Assembly (NCBI GenBank): GCA_946415335.1
Contig: CAMKSB010000005.1
Coordinates: 1 to 32,916 of the forward strand
Direction of reading: 5' to 3'
Origin: an uncultured Clostridia bacterium
Lineage (GTDB): Bacteria; Bacillota; Clostridia; Oscillospirales; Acutalibacteraceae
DNA length: 32,916 nucleotides
Positions 1-7,755 of this stretch are shown one piece after another. The position numbers and the translations under genes were made by a program. The notes under the pieces were generated by a model. The model was not told the DNA's origin. It did not search any database and saw only the letters and a list, made by a program, of their open reading frames with translations. Each line of letters opens with the position of its first letter. The first letter of the stretch is position 1.

Positions 1-716
1 AAAAGGCAGCCATGCTCGCGGCTCAGAACACCGAGCGTGAACGCCTTGAAAAAGCAAATCAGGCAGCGCTTGATAAGCTGGATAAACAGAAGGAAACGGA
101 AAAGGCGAAGATTCAAAAAGACGCCGACAGCCGCGTGAAGTCTGTGCAGAAGGAAGCCGACAGCCGCGTGAAGGCGGTTCAGAAGGAAGCCGACAAAAAG
201 GCGCAGACGCAGATCCGCGAAGCCAACAAAAAGGCAAGCGCCGCCGCGACGATGTACAAGAAGGAACTCAAGATCGACCGCGGCAACGACGGACTGTTCA
301 AGTTCGACTTCCCGGTCGGCGCGTTGGGCGTACAGGGCATGAAGGCGGTCTCGCTTGCCGCTCAGGGCGAGGATATGAGCCGTCTGCCGAACAGCAAGAA
401 CCTGCAGTGCCTCTACATCATCGGCGACGGCAAGAAGGTCACCCTTTATTCCGGTTCGCACAACAAGCTGCAGGTCATCCGGAATTTCCGTAACACCACC
501 GATATCAACGTATGCCGGGAGGCAGTCGCAGAGAATCTGCAGAACGCCGACACCTCCTGCGCGTACCTCACGTATAAATCCGTAGACAAAAATCTCGTCA
601 GCAATTTCGCTGCCTACCTCAAATCCGCAGCGAACTTTGCGGCGACACAGACCTTCCACAATAAATCGCAGAAAAGCGGAAAATCCGCGTTAGGTATTTA
701 CTTCTACAGAGGTTAA
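1..716 (+). CDS. Coiled-coil protein of unknown function, 5' end cut by window
   Basis: The frame is open from the left edge. The first ATG inside the window is at 12, but the charged helical sequence continues unbroken before it, so I read this as the 3' part of a longer gene. Residues counted from that ATG: about 1-85 are Lys/Glu/Ala-rich coiled coil and include 11-residue (hendecad) repeats of the type KEADSRVKAVQ. These are also visible as a roughly 33-bp DNA repeat around 118-216. The last ~150 residues look like a compact alpha/beta domain (GDGKKVTLYSGSHNKL, then a Cys-containing helical end) that I do not recognise. There is no membrane segment in the visible part. The stop lies 2 nt before the next ATG, and the ribosome binding site for that gene (GAGG, 709-712) sits inside this gene, so the two are translationally coupled. 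It is therefore probably part of the surface-protein operon. No function can be assigned. Confidence 0.8.
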   Translation, partial: KAAMLAAQNTERERLEKANQAALDKLDKQKETEKAKIQKDADSRVKSVQKEADSRVKAVQKEADKKAQTQIREANKKASAAATMYKKELKIDRGNDGLFKFDFPVGALGVQGMKAVSLAAQGEDMSRLPNSKNLQCLYIIGDGKKVTLYSGSHNKLQVIRNFRNTTDINVCREAVAENLQNADTSCAYLTYKSVDKNLVSNFAAYLKSAANFAATQTFHNKSQKSGKSALGIYFYRG

Positions 717-718
717 AT

Positions 719-2044
719 ATGAGCAAGAAAACAGGCAGCGGCAGGCGCTTCATGATTGCTAAAAACTTAATAATGATGCTTGCGACGCTGGCTGCGATTC
801 TTGTTGCGATTTTTGCGTGGTTTTCGCAAAATACCAAAGCAGAAGCAGAGGGGATTTATGTGAGAGCTAAGACCGGCGATTTGATCGAGCTGGCGGTTCC
901 GGATCCAGAAACCGGCGAGGTTCCTCTCAACAACAAGGCGTGGAGCCCTACGCTTGATTTTAGAAAGTCCGGCTATCTTCAAAATTTGGTAAAGGATGTT
1001 ACCAGCAGTGGAGAACAGTTTGTGATTCCGGATTTTGAGGCGGCAAAAGGTCTGAAGGACGGCAGACAGGTGATTGCCAGTTCCACTTGGGCCAAAGGTC
1101 TGTCTACCAGAGAAGCATTAACGAACGAAATAGCGAATGACGACGACCAGTATAATTATATTTCTCTCGATTTTTATGTCCGAGCCAGAACCAATAATTT
1201 GAATGTAGCTGCTGACTCCTATCTGGCTGCTGGTTCAGAGAAAGGTATCGGGGAAAAGCCATCGCAAACCACGGCGCAGGGACTTACTGGCGCGAATGTT
1301 TATCGGCACAGCTCCTATGGCGCCGGAGAAAAATCATCGGAAGCGTTTTCCGCTGACGCGGTCGTAGGCGCGATGCGGGTATCCTTGGTTGGCGCTCAGC
1401 TTAACGGCGTTGACAGAGATGACAACAATCGGGAAACAACGTATTATAATGGAACAAACAACGGAACTTGGAATGATAGTGCCGCGATAAAATTCCTTTG
1501 GCTGCCGAGACCGGATTTGTATTTGCATACTAGCAATAAGCAAAATGAATGGCGGCTCTACACCGGAATTCTTCCCTCAGGTAACCAGGATTCAAGTTAT
1601 CGGAATGGATTGACCGGTGCGCAGCTTGACGAAATTGCCGCACAGAACTATAGCCATACATTTTACAAAGGTAAAACGGAGTCCAACATACAAAAAGGGC
1701 TGAAATATCAGCAATATTTTGATCAAGCATATACGACTGCAGAAGACGTAAACAATGAAACAACTTTTCGTCCTTCGTATTTTAAGGTGAGCAAAGTTAC
1801 TGCGAACACATTTGAAAACGGCAATCTCTATCCAACCTTAGGTCAAAGCGCCGATATTGATTTCGAATCTCAGAATACTTCCGATATAACTTTTGAGCCA
1901 GAGGATATAGACGATACCCGCGAAACTACAGGGTATTACGTCTATAAATATTCGCTGAATATATGGATAGAGGGCGAGGACGCAGAAGCGCGTCGGTCGA
2001 TGAATACCGGTGTGTTCAGCCTTGTGTTGAACTTTGAAGGATAA
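719..2044 (+). CDS. Exported protein with SipW-type signal, TasA/camelysin-like (441 aa)
   Basis: The N-terminus has a basic stretch (MSKKTGSGRR) and a hydrophobic core (residues ~13-34) ending in AIFAWFSQN. This resembles the special signal peptides processed by SipW-class peptidases rather than ordinary AxA-type signals. The mature part is beta-rich, with no Cys, no further membrane segment and no LPXTG. A 'YISLDFYVRAR' strand (~residue 143) and the C-terminal 'SLNIWIEGED' strand (~410-420) are matched in the next two proteins, so these are paralogues. This one stops just after the shared domain, which makes it the minimal version of the family. It is the second visible gene of a tight operon (2 nt after the previous stop, 32 nt before the next gene). 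By analogy with TasA it would be an extracellular matrix or fibre subunit. That role is inference; the signal and the paralogy are seen in the sequence. Confidence 0.75.
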   Translation: MSKKTGSGRRFMIAKNLIMMLATLAAILVAIFAWFSQNTKAEAEGIYVRAKTGDLIELAVPDPETGEVPLNNKAWSPTLDFRKSGYLQNLVKDVTSSGEQFVIPDFEAAKGLKDGRQVIASSTWAKGLSTREALTNEIANDDDQYNYISLDFYVRARTNNLNVAADSYLAAGSEKGIGEKPSQTTAQGLTGANVYRHSSYGAGEKSSEAFSADAVVGAMRVSLVGAQLNGVDRDDNNRETTYYNGTNNGTWNDSAAIKFLWLPRPDLYLHTSNKQNEWRLYTGILPSGNQDSSYRNGLTGAQLDEIAAQNYSHTFYKGKTESNIQKGLKYQQYFDQAYTTAEDVNNETTFRPSYFKVSKVTANTFENGNLYPTLGQSADIDFESQNTSDITFEPEDIDDTRETTGYYVYKYSLNIWIEGEDAEARRSMNTGVFSLVLNFEG

Positions 2045-2076
2045 CATTTAAAAAGAAAAAAACGAAAAGAGGTGAA

Positions 2077-3363
2077 ATGATGGGCAAATTTAGAAACAGG
2101 TATCTCTCAATCGTTTCTAAAGCGGTTGCTTCGCGTAAAACCGGTAAAAAGCAGCTTGTTTTGTCTATAATTTCACTGATTCTTGCGGCTGTGGTTTTGA
2201 TAACAGGCACCTTTTGCTGGTTCGCGCTGTCAAAATCAACGGGCAACGCGGAAAATGTAAACCTTTCGGTTGGCAACGGCCTCCGCGTCAATGACCTGGG
2301 CGACAGCATACAGAAATTTAAGGATGATTCATTCCTGCTTCCCGCGTCGTCTGTAGACGGAAGAAATCTGTTTTTCCCGACAGACGGAACTGATTTTTCC
2401 AACGAAACCTCGAACATGACCTTCCGCAGCGCAAATGCGGGAGACAGAAATTATGATTATGTGCAGTTGGATTTTAATTTGACTGCCGAAGCAAATAATA
2501 CGACGATTTATCTAGACAAGGACACCAGTCTTAAAATTGATGTGCCGGACGACCTTTCCGGTGCCGCATTAGAAAACTATCAGGCAGCCGCTGCGAAAGC
2601 GGAAAAAGCATTGAGAACCGCCATCTATTATGACGGAATGGAAGCGCCAGTCGTTTTTACATCGCAGATGAATCCATGCTATGTTGAAGCGGTAAAGGAT
2701 ATTGACCGCTCCACCGGACGATTTCTGGAAAGCAGCGGTCAGGTTGCTGTGCCGTTCAAGGATTATTCCTACGGCAAGCACGAACTTGCCGTGCTGAATC
2801 AGGGTGAAACCCGACCTTTTTCACTGATCATTTGGTTGGAGGGTACGGATACAACGAACTGTGTCAGCAACTTTGTTATGCTGAAACAGTTGGTTTTGAA
2901 CCTGAAATTCACCACATGCTGGGATAACACGGTAGATATTATTTTTGATACCGGTGCTCAAAACAACGCTACTGCGACTGCTTTGTCAGATAATCCTGAG
3001 TATTCCTTGGTGCTGAATTATACCTATACCTACACCAACAGCGCAAAGATTCAGGTTACGGAGAATATGAAGTTTACCATGCAGAAGGTTGATCCAAGCG
3101 ATAACACCAAGTGGAGATGCAGTATTCCCGGTATTGCGCATAATGATATCAAATTCCAGATCATTAATGACAGTAATAATACGCCTGTCTATGAATGGAA
3201 GCAAACGTCAAGCGGTGCGTCAACACTAAACCGCGGTACGGCGACGACCTATTTTGTGGATACTATCAACGGTCTGAGTTCGTGCGGACACTGGTATGAC
3301 GGTGAAATAGCGACCCACGGCGAAGGTCACGACAGCGGCATCATTGACGACGACGACTGGTAA
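2077..3363 (+). CDS. Exported protein with SipW-type signal plus C-terminal beta module (428 aa)
   Basis: Paralogue of the preceding gene. The signal region is longer: about 25 basic residues, a hydrophobic core (~27-45), then GTFCWFALS. The shared beta domain contains 'YVQLDFNLTAEANNTT' and ends with 'FSLIIWLEGTD' (~residues 247-258). About 120 extra residues follow (~300-428), with a strand pattern (MKFTMQKVD...KWRCSIPGI...IKFQIIND) reminiscent of small carbohydrate-binding beta-sandwiches, although I cannot name a family. The C-terminus is acidic (ending DDDDW) and carries no sorting signal. Two ATGs lie side by side at 2077 and 2080; the GAGGTG at 2069-2074 gives better spacing to the second, so the true start may be 2080. 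Likely a secreted or cell-surface matrix subunit made with its neighbours; function inferred. Confidence 0.75.
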   Translation: MMGKFRNRYLSIVSKAVASRKTGKKQLVLSIISLILAAVVLITGTFCWFALSKSTGNAENVNLSVGNGLRVNDLGDSIQKFKDDSFLLPASSVDGRNLFFPTDGTDFSNETSNMTFRSANAGDRNYDYVQLDFNLTAEANNTTIYLDKDTSLKIDVPDDLSGAALENYQAAAAKAEKALRTAIYYDGMEAPVVFTSQMNPCYVEAVKDIDRSTGRFLESSGQVAVPFKDYSYGKHELAVLNQGETRPFSLIIWLEGTDTTNCVSNFVMLKQLVLNLKFTTCWDNTVDIIFDTGAQNNATATALSDNPEYSLVLNYTYTYTNSAKIQVTENMKFTMQKVDPSDNTKWRCSIPGIAHNDIKFQIINDSNNTPVYEWKQTSSGASTLNRGTATTYFVDTINGLSSCGHWYDGEIATHGEGHDSGIIDDDDW

Positions 3364-3387
3364 TAAACCAATAAAGGAGGTGCCACA

Positions 3388-6066
3388 ATGCGAAAATCAA
3401 AAAGTTCCCAAATAGCGCTGTCCGTTGTGGCGCTCTTATTGGTAGCCGTAACAGTCGTAGGCGTTACCTACAGCTGGATTGACGACGTAAAACAAATTGA
3501 ATTTAATAACGACACTCTTGCAAAAAACGGCGCTCCGCTGAAAACCGGCGTGGACATCAATTCCGATATCGTAATCAATCGCACGCAGAACTCCATCAAT
3601 CTCGGCAACGTGCTGAAAGATTATAACATGGGAGACTATCTTGTGAATCCGGACAATAGTATGGATGATTCGGAGAATTACTGGAACCAGTATAATGATT
3701 CAGATCTGGTTTATCAGTATACAGAAGACGGCGAGAAAAAAAGGCACACCAAATACGACGGCGCGTCTAATGCAAGCGGGGCTCCGGTTTGGAATAAAAC
3801 GAATAATGTTGACGGTATCAACGAAAAGAAGGGTTATTTCTATGAGTCCGGTGGTATGCACCTTTCCGGATGCTACAGCGACGGCGAGCATTTCTATTTT
3901 CCGACATACGCAACAGACAGCGCAAACCAGTCCGTCTTAAACGGCTATCGTGAAGGCAATAAAGATGATGAAAACGTCAATTACATCAGCTTTACTGCCA
4001 AAGTGAGTTCTCCGGACGCGAATGTTGATTTCTGGTTTGAGAATCTTCCTAACATCAAGATGCACGGAACGAACGTTTCTCTCGACCAATACGCTCGTTA
4101 CGCTATTATTGTCGACGGCAGTACGCAGGTATATTCTAGCAGTGGCGTAGCAAGTGGAATGACCGGAGCTTCTCCCGGAACATTAGCCGGCGTTAGACAA
4201 ACCGCAAAATATATGTACTACGATCCTGGCAATAATTTAAATACTACTCAGGATCGTGGTTATAACAGCAATACTCTGTTTTCCATCAAAAAGGGCAATA
4301 CTGTCAATTTGACTATCAAGATTTGGCTGGAAAATGGATTTGCATCGGGTTCGGGCGCTAACTCTGCCTCTTGTGACGTCAGTTTTAGCCTTGTGTCTTC
4401 GTGGGCGTACAGCCGGCGAATCTCGATTGTCGACAGGACTACAGGCGGTGCTGGTCAAAGCTGGCTGAATGATCCGGAAGAAGCTCCGGCAAAGCTTTAT
4501 CTCACGTTCCCGGAATTGCTCGCGGACAGGGATCGTGATCCGAGCCACTGGACAAGAACGGCGTTCCACGACGACGGCTTGTTTTCGGAGCTGACAAGAG
4601 TAGAAGACACTGATAATTACTATGTTGATGTTCCGCTGGTTTACAATAATGAAAAAATGATTCTTTACCGGTGTAACAACAATGGTTTTAATAATGATGA
4701 CGGCACGGTTGAGCGAAGCGATTATAATGTCTTTTGCTGGAACTGGTGGCAAACCTATACACCGAACACTTATATTGACGCAACCTATACGCTCTACGGC
4801 GGTTCCAAGGATAAAACCGCTAACGGATATTTTGGTGAAGCTGAAGTACCGATTACCAACAAAGGCTACGGCACTTGGGGTGACGTTGTAGAAATCAGCG
4901 TGTATTCCCACTATAATAACACAGATTTTGCGGAAAAAGGCTCCGGCAGAGCACTCTACATCAAGGATTTTTCTGATGAGGATACCTCGGGCGATACCTA
5001 TATTTATGAAATGTATCGTGCGGACACGAATACGAATACGCCGTGGAAGGCTTATGTTCCCGTCAGCTCTTCCAAAATCCAGTTCAGATACTTTGGCCCG
5101 GATAATTTGAGAAGAACATTTGGCTACGACAGCTGGAATCATGAGAATCCGCAGCGCCGTCCGTTGCAGTCCACCGGTCTTTACTCTGTTGATGCAACAG
5201 AATATCATTTTGCTGCTGATTTTAATACGAGTTCTGACAAGACCAGAGGCTGGGGTTATTGGAAAGCCGGAACCAAGGATATTGACATGCTTTACCTTGT
5301 CAAGTGCGGCAACATACTGGGCGACGCACAAAATGCATACGATTATATGTATGACGGCAATTCAACGCCTAACAAAAACGCTCTTTGGCCGGGTCATGAA
5401 ATGACAAGATTGAAGGATAATGGCCAATCCGACGTAACATGGCGAGATGGATCTTCTCCTGTAATGGAGTCTGACGCTGGTCGAACCGGTACTTCTACTA
5501 TTTATAATCACCTCATATTCAATAATGGCTCAAGCGGAACGAGTCATCAGACGTCGATTCTTAATGTCTTCCCCGGTTGCTTCTACAATCCGGGTGACGG
5601 AAAATGGTATGGCGTTATAGAAGAAGAGGGAAGAACGGCAACGCAAACCACAACCGCTGCGACCACTGCGGCAACCGAACCGACACAGCCTACTGAATAT
5701 CCAATCATAACGGGTCTGGACGGTGACGGATATTACGTATACGGCGACCTTCTCGGTGACGGAACTTCAAGATATATCAAATTCACAAATTCTAACTCAG
5801 AAACAAAATTCAAAATCGCTCTGTCGTCGAGCAAGACTTACAGTTTCCAAATTGTAAAGGTCAGCGGCGGTAATTCCACAACATATAAGTCTGGCGATAA
5901 TAACACAAAACGCTTATCAAATAGCGGCAATGAGCAAAACTTCGATTTCCATACGTTTGACAGCGGCGAATTGATTTTAACATGTAATGAATCCGGTATT
6001 TTTGAGTTTAAGATTCTATCAGAAAATCAAGATACAATTAGAGTAGGATTCGTACCTTCTTCATGA
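3388..6066 (+). CDS. Large exported SipW-type protein with putative starch-binding module (892 aa)
   Basis: A strong ribosome binding site (AAAGGAGGT, 3373-3381) precedes the ATG. The hydrophobic core (~8-27) ends in VTYSWIDD, the same signal style as its neighbours. Residues ~30-330 hold the shared beta domain ('YISFTAKVSS', then 'LTIKIWLENG' at ~308-317). Beyond it are beta-rich modules at ~345-500 and ~500-630. At ~632-735 there is a segment with WPGHEM and 'HLIFNNGSSGTSHQTSIL', the WPG...IFNxG...QT pattern typical of CBM25/CBM26 starch-binding modules. A Thr/Pro linker (~752-770) leads to a final ~115-residue beta domain. It is the largest gene of the operon, 24 nt after the previous stop. 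Likely a surface or matrix protein that could bind starch. The CBM call rests on motif recognition and needs a profile search; GH catalytic motifs are absent. Confidence 0.7.
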   Translation: MRKSKSSQIALSVVALLLVAVTVVGVTYSWIDDVKQIEFNNDTLAKNGAPLKTGVDINSDIVINRTQNSINLGNVLKDYNMGDYLVNPDNSMDDSENYWNQYNDSDLVYQYTEDGEKKRHTKYDGASNASGAPVWNKTNNVDGINEKKGYFYESGGMHLSGCYSDGEHFYFPTYATDSANQSVLNGYREGNKDDENVNYISFTAKVSSPDANVDFWFENLPNIKMHGTNVSLDQYARYAIIVDGSTQVYSSSGVASGMTGASPGTLAGVRQTAKYMYYDPGNNLNTTQDRGYNSNTLFSIKKGNTVNLTIKIWLENGFASGSGANSASCDVSFSLVSSWAYSRRISIVDRTTGGAGQSWLNDPEEAPAKLYLTFPELLADRDRDPSHWTRTAFHDDGLFSELTRVEDTDNYYVDVPLVYNNEKMILYRCNNNGFNNDDGTVERSDYNVFCWNWWQTYTPNTYIDATYTLYGGSKDKTANGYFGEAEVPITNKGYGTWGDVVEISVYSHYNNTDFAEKGSGRALYIKDFSDEDTSGDTYIYEMYRADTNTNTPWKAYVPVSSSKIQFRYFGPDNLRRTFGYDSWNHENPQRRPLQSTGLYSVDATEYHFAADFNTSSDKTRGWGYWKAGTKDIDMLYLVKCGNILGDAQNAYDYMYDGNSTPNKNALWPGHEMTRLKDNGQSDVTWRDGSSPVMESDAGRTGTSTIYNHLIFNNGSSGTSHQTSILNVFPGCFYNPGDGKWYGVIEEEGRTATQTTTAATTAATEPTQPTEYPIITGLDGDGYYVYGDLLGDGTSRYIKFTNSNSETKFKIALSSSKTYSFQIVKVSGGNSTTYKSGDNNTKRLSNSGNEQNFDFHTFDSGELILTCNESGIFEFKILSENQDTIRVGFVPSS

Positions 6067-6087
6067 TAACGTAAAGGTGGTGATACC

Positions 6088-7458
6088 ATGAAAACAACAA
6101 AAAAGCTAATTGCGCTGCTCCTGATTTTGGCGATGGGCGCGGTTGCAATGATCCCTTCCACGTTTTCGTGGTATAACCACAGCGGCAGCCAGACAGGAAA
6201 CAAGATGTCATATGTCAAAAACAAGCTTCCTGTTTCCGCCGGTTCTGTCTCGTCCGTAGAGACAAAAATGTTCCGTATGGATGGTAACAAGCTCTATTAT
6301 GACGAAAAGGGCAACAAGCAGTACGCGGAGAATTCCAGCGAGGTCAACGGCACTTTAGCAACCAACACGAGCGGCACTGTTACCAGCGGACATACGCAAT
6401 ACTTCGGCACAACCTTTACCAATTCAGGCACTGCCCCTGTCTATGTTAATCTGTATTTGAAGGATTATTCAAATAATCCGAAAAGCTATATCGGCACTAT
6501 CGCGCCAAGCCTGACGCACAAGGGAATATCGTCCTCGGTACACCTTGTCAACAGCAATATCGTTCGCATATACTTTCAGTGGGATAGGGCGAACAAGTGG
6601 AATAACGCGTCCGCAAAGCATTACGTTGTGTTCACGACCAAAAGCGGTAATGGTTATATCTGCTTGGAAGGAACTGATTCACCAAACGCGGCATATTCCA
6701 TCTATACGGGCAATCAATCCTTCATTTCCACCCAGGGAAGACTAACGAAATCATCTAATGCGGATGTGCTGGCAAAACAGGAGTCCATTCTCAGCGAAGA
6801 CAAGATTACGAAAACCTACTATGTCGATTTGCCGTCGAACACTACTGAGTTTTATTTCGCGACTGACGGTAACGACAACGGCATCACGAAGCTCGGCGCG
6901 AATGTAACGGTTAAGCAGAATTGGTACCGAACAAAAACCATCACCAATATTCATGCGGAAACTGGCTATTATCTCACCGGTTCTACAGATGACGACAACA
7001 CCGGTACCGCTCAGTACGCGACGTTTAATATTCCGGGAGGTATCAGTGTTAATTCCTATTTTGATGAGGTGACAATGGCGCCGGGTCAGCATGCTCATAT
7101 TTCCCTTAACCGCAACGTTCATTATACCGGTGAGAAGGCGCTTTATTCTGCCGACGACGATGATTCCAAAGCAACGATCAACGAGAACAGCGGTTATATA
7201 ACAGCCCTTCTTGGTTTTTCAGGCTGTACTTTCTCAACAACGATCACCGGCTCTTTAGGAGACACCAAAATCCTGTCGACTTCGGCAGTCAATCCCGTTA
7301 CTCTTGATTCCATGCCGATCGCGACAAACGTGCTTGTGCCGGGCAAAACCGTCGACCCGACCACAAATAAGGAAGTGGACGGAAAATTTGAGATAATTTG
7401 GTATCTTCAGAATGATTCCGGCACTTGTGCTTTTTCTGGAATCTATTATACAAAATAG
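6088..7458 (+). CDS. Exported protein with SipW-type signal (456 aa), last gene of operon
   Basis: Ribosome binding site AAGGTGG at 6073-6079. Short basic start (MKTTKKL), hydrophobic core (~7-25), then PSTFSWYNHSG, the fourth occurrence of the [FY]xW signal ending in this operon. The mature part differs more from the other three. A section around residues 108-130 (FGTTFTNSGTAPVYVNLYLKD) resembles the 'extra strand after a gap' seen in TasA/camelysin-like proteins, where a noun-like 'NxGxxPVYV' loop leads into a strand. The rest is beta-rich, with many Ser/Thr/Asn and a 'YFQWDRANKWNNA' strand. There is no anchor motif and no dockerin. It lies 21 nt after the previous gene and is followed by a strong terminator, so it ends the transcript. 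Probable secreted matrix or surface subunit. The assignment rests on signal type and context, not on a recognised domain. Confidence 0.7.
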   Translation: MKTTKKLIALLLILAMGAVAMIPSTFSWYNHSGSQTGNKMSYVKNKLPVSAGSVSSVETKMFRMDGNKLYYDEKGNKQYAENSSEVNGTLATNTSGTVTSGHTQYFGTTFTNSGTAPVYVNLYLKDYSNNPKSYIGTIAPSLTHKGISSSVHLVNSNIVRIYFQWDRANKWNNASAKHYVVFTTKSGNGYICLEGTDSPNAAYSIYTGNQSFISTQGRLTKSSNADVLAKQESILSEDKITKTYYVDLPSNTTEFYFATDGNDNGITKLGANVTVKQNWYRTKTITNIHAETGYYLTGSTDDDNTGTAQYATFNIPGGISVNSYFDEVTMAPGQHAHISLNRNVHYTGEKALYSADDDDSKATINENSGYITALLGFSGCTFSTTITGSLGDTKILSTSAVNPVTLDSMPIATNVLVPGKTVDPTTNKEVDGKFEIIWYLQNDSGTCAFSGIYYTK

Positions 7459-7499
7459 CGACTGTTTTTCGGCAGCAAATACCTTGTTCGCAAAGCAAA

Positions 7500-7530
7500 G
7501 GGGCGCGTCTTTGTACGCGCTCCTTTTTTT
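7500..7530 (+). terminator. Rho-independent terminator closing the exported-protein operon
   Basis: A nine-pair GC-rich stem (GGGGCGCGT at 7500-7508 with ACGCGCTCC at 7515-7523, one G-T pair) and a six-base loop are followed by seven T (7524-7530). It starts 42 nt after the stop of the last operon gene. Confidence 0.9.
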
Positions 7531-7634
7531 AGTGCGACGGATCGTGTTTTTGTTATAAAAGGCAAAAATCTAATCGTTTAATTATTCAACTCTCCAAAAA
7601 TAGAGGAAAATATCACAAAACGATCAAGTTAGTG

Positions 7635-7663
7635 TTGATATAAAATAGATTATATGTTAAAAT
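7635..7663 (+). promoter_or_regulatory. SigA-type promoter of the giant secreted protein gene
   Basis: TTGATA (7635-7640), a 17-base spacer and TAAAAT (7658-7663), the latter preceded by TG at 7655-7656, an extended -10. Transcription would start near 7670, leaving a leader of about 85 nt. The surrounding intergenic stretch (7531-7755) is otherwise AT-rich with no recognised riboswitch. Confidence 0.6.
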
Positions 7664-7755
7664 TAAAATGTATAATTATGAAAAGGTATGCCCTTTGACT
7701 GTTTGTCCGACAAGACATTTCGATAGTTTGGAATTCCCCAGACGGAGGTATCGCT

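Noticed and set aside
4237-5331. 364-codon - strand frame inside the 892-residue protein gene
   Set aside because: Shadow of the + strand gene; composition (Ile/Val/Arg-rich) is that of reversed codons, with no start signal.
7664-7755. Possible riboswitch or structured leader before the giant gene
   Set aside because: I looked for the conserved cores of cyclic-di-GMP, SAM and other common classes and found none; no convincing terminator or anti-terminator pair.
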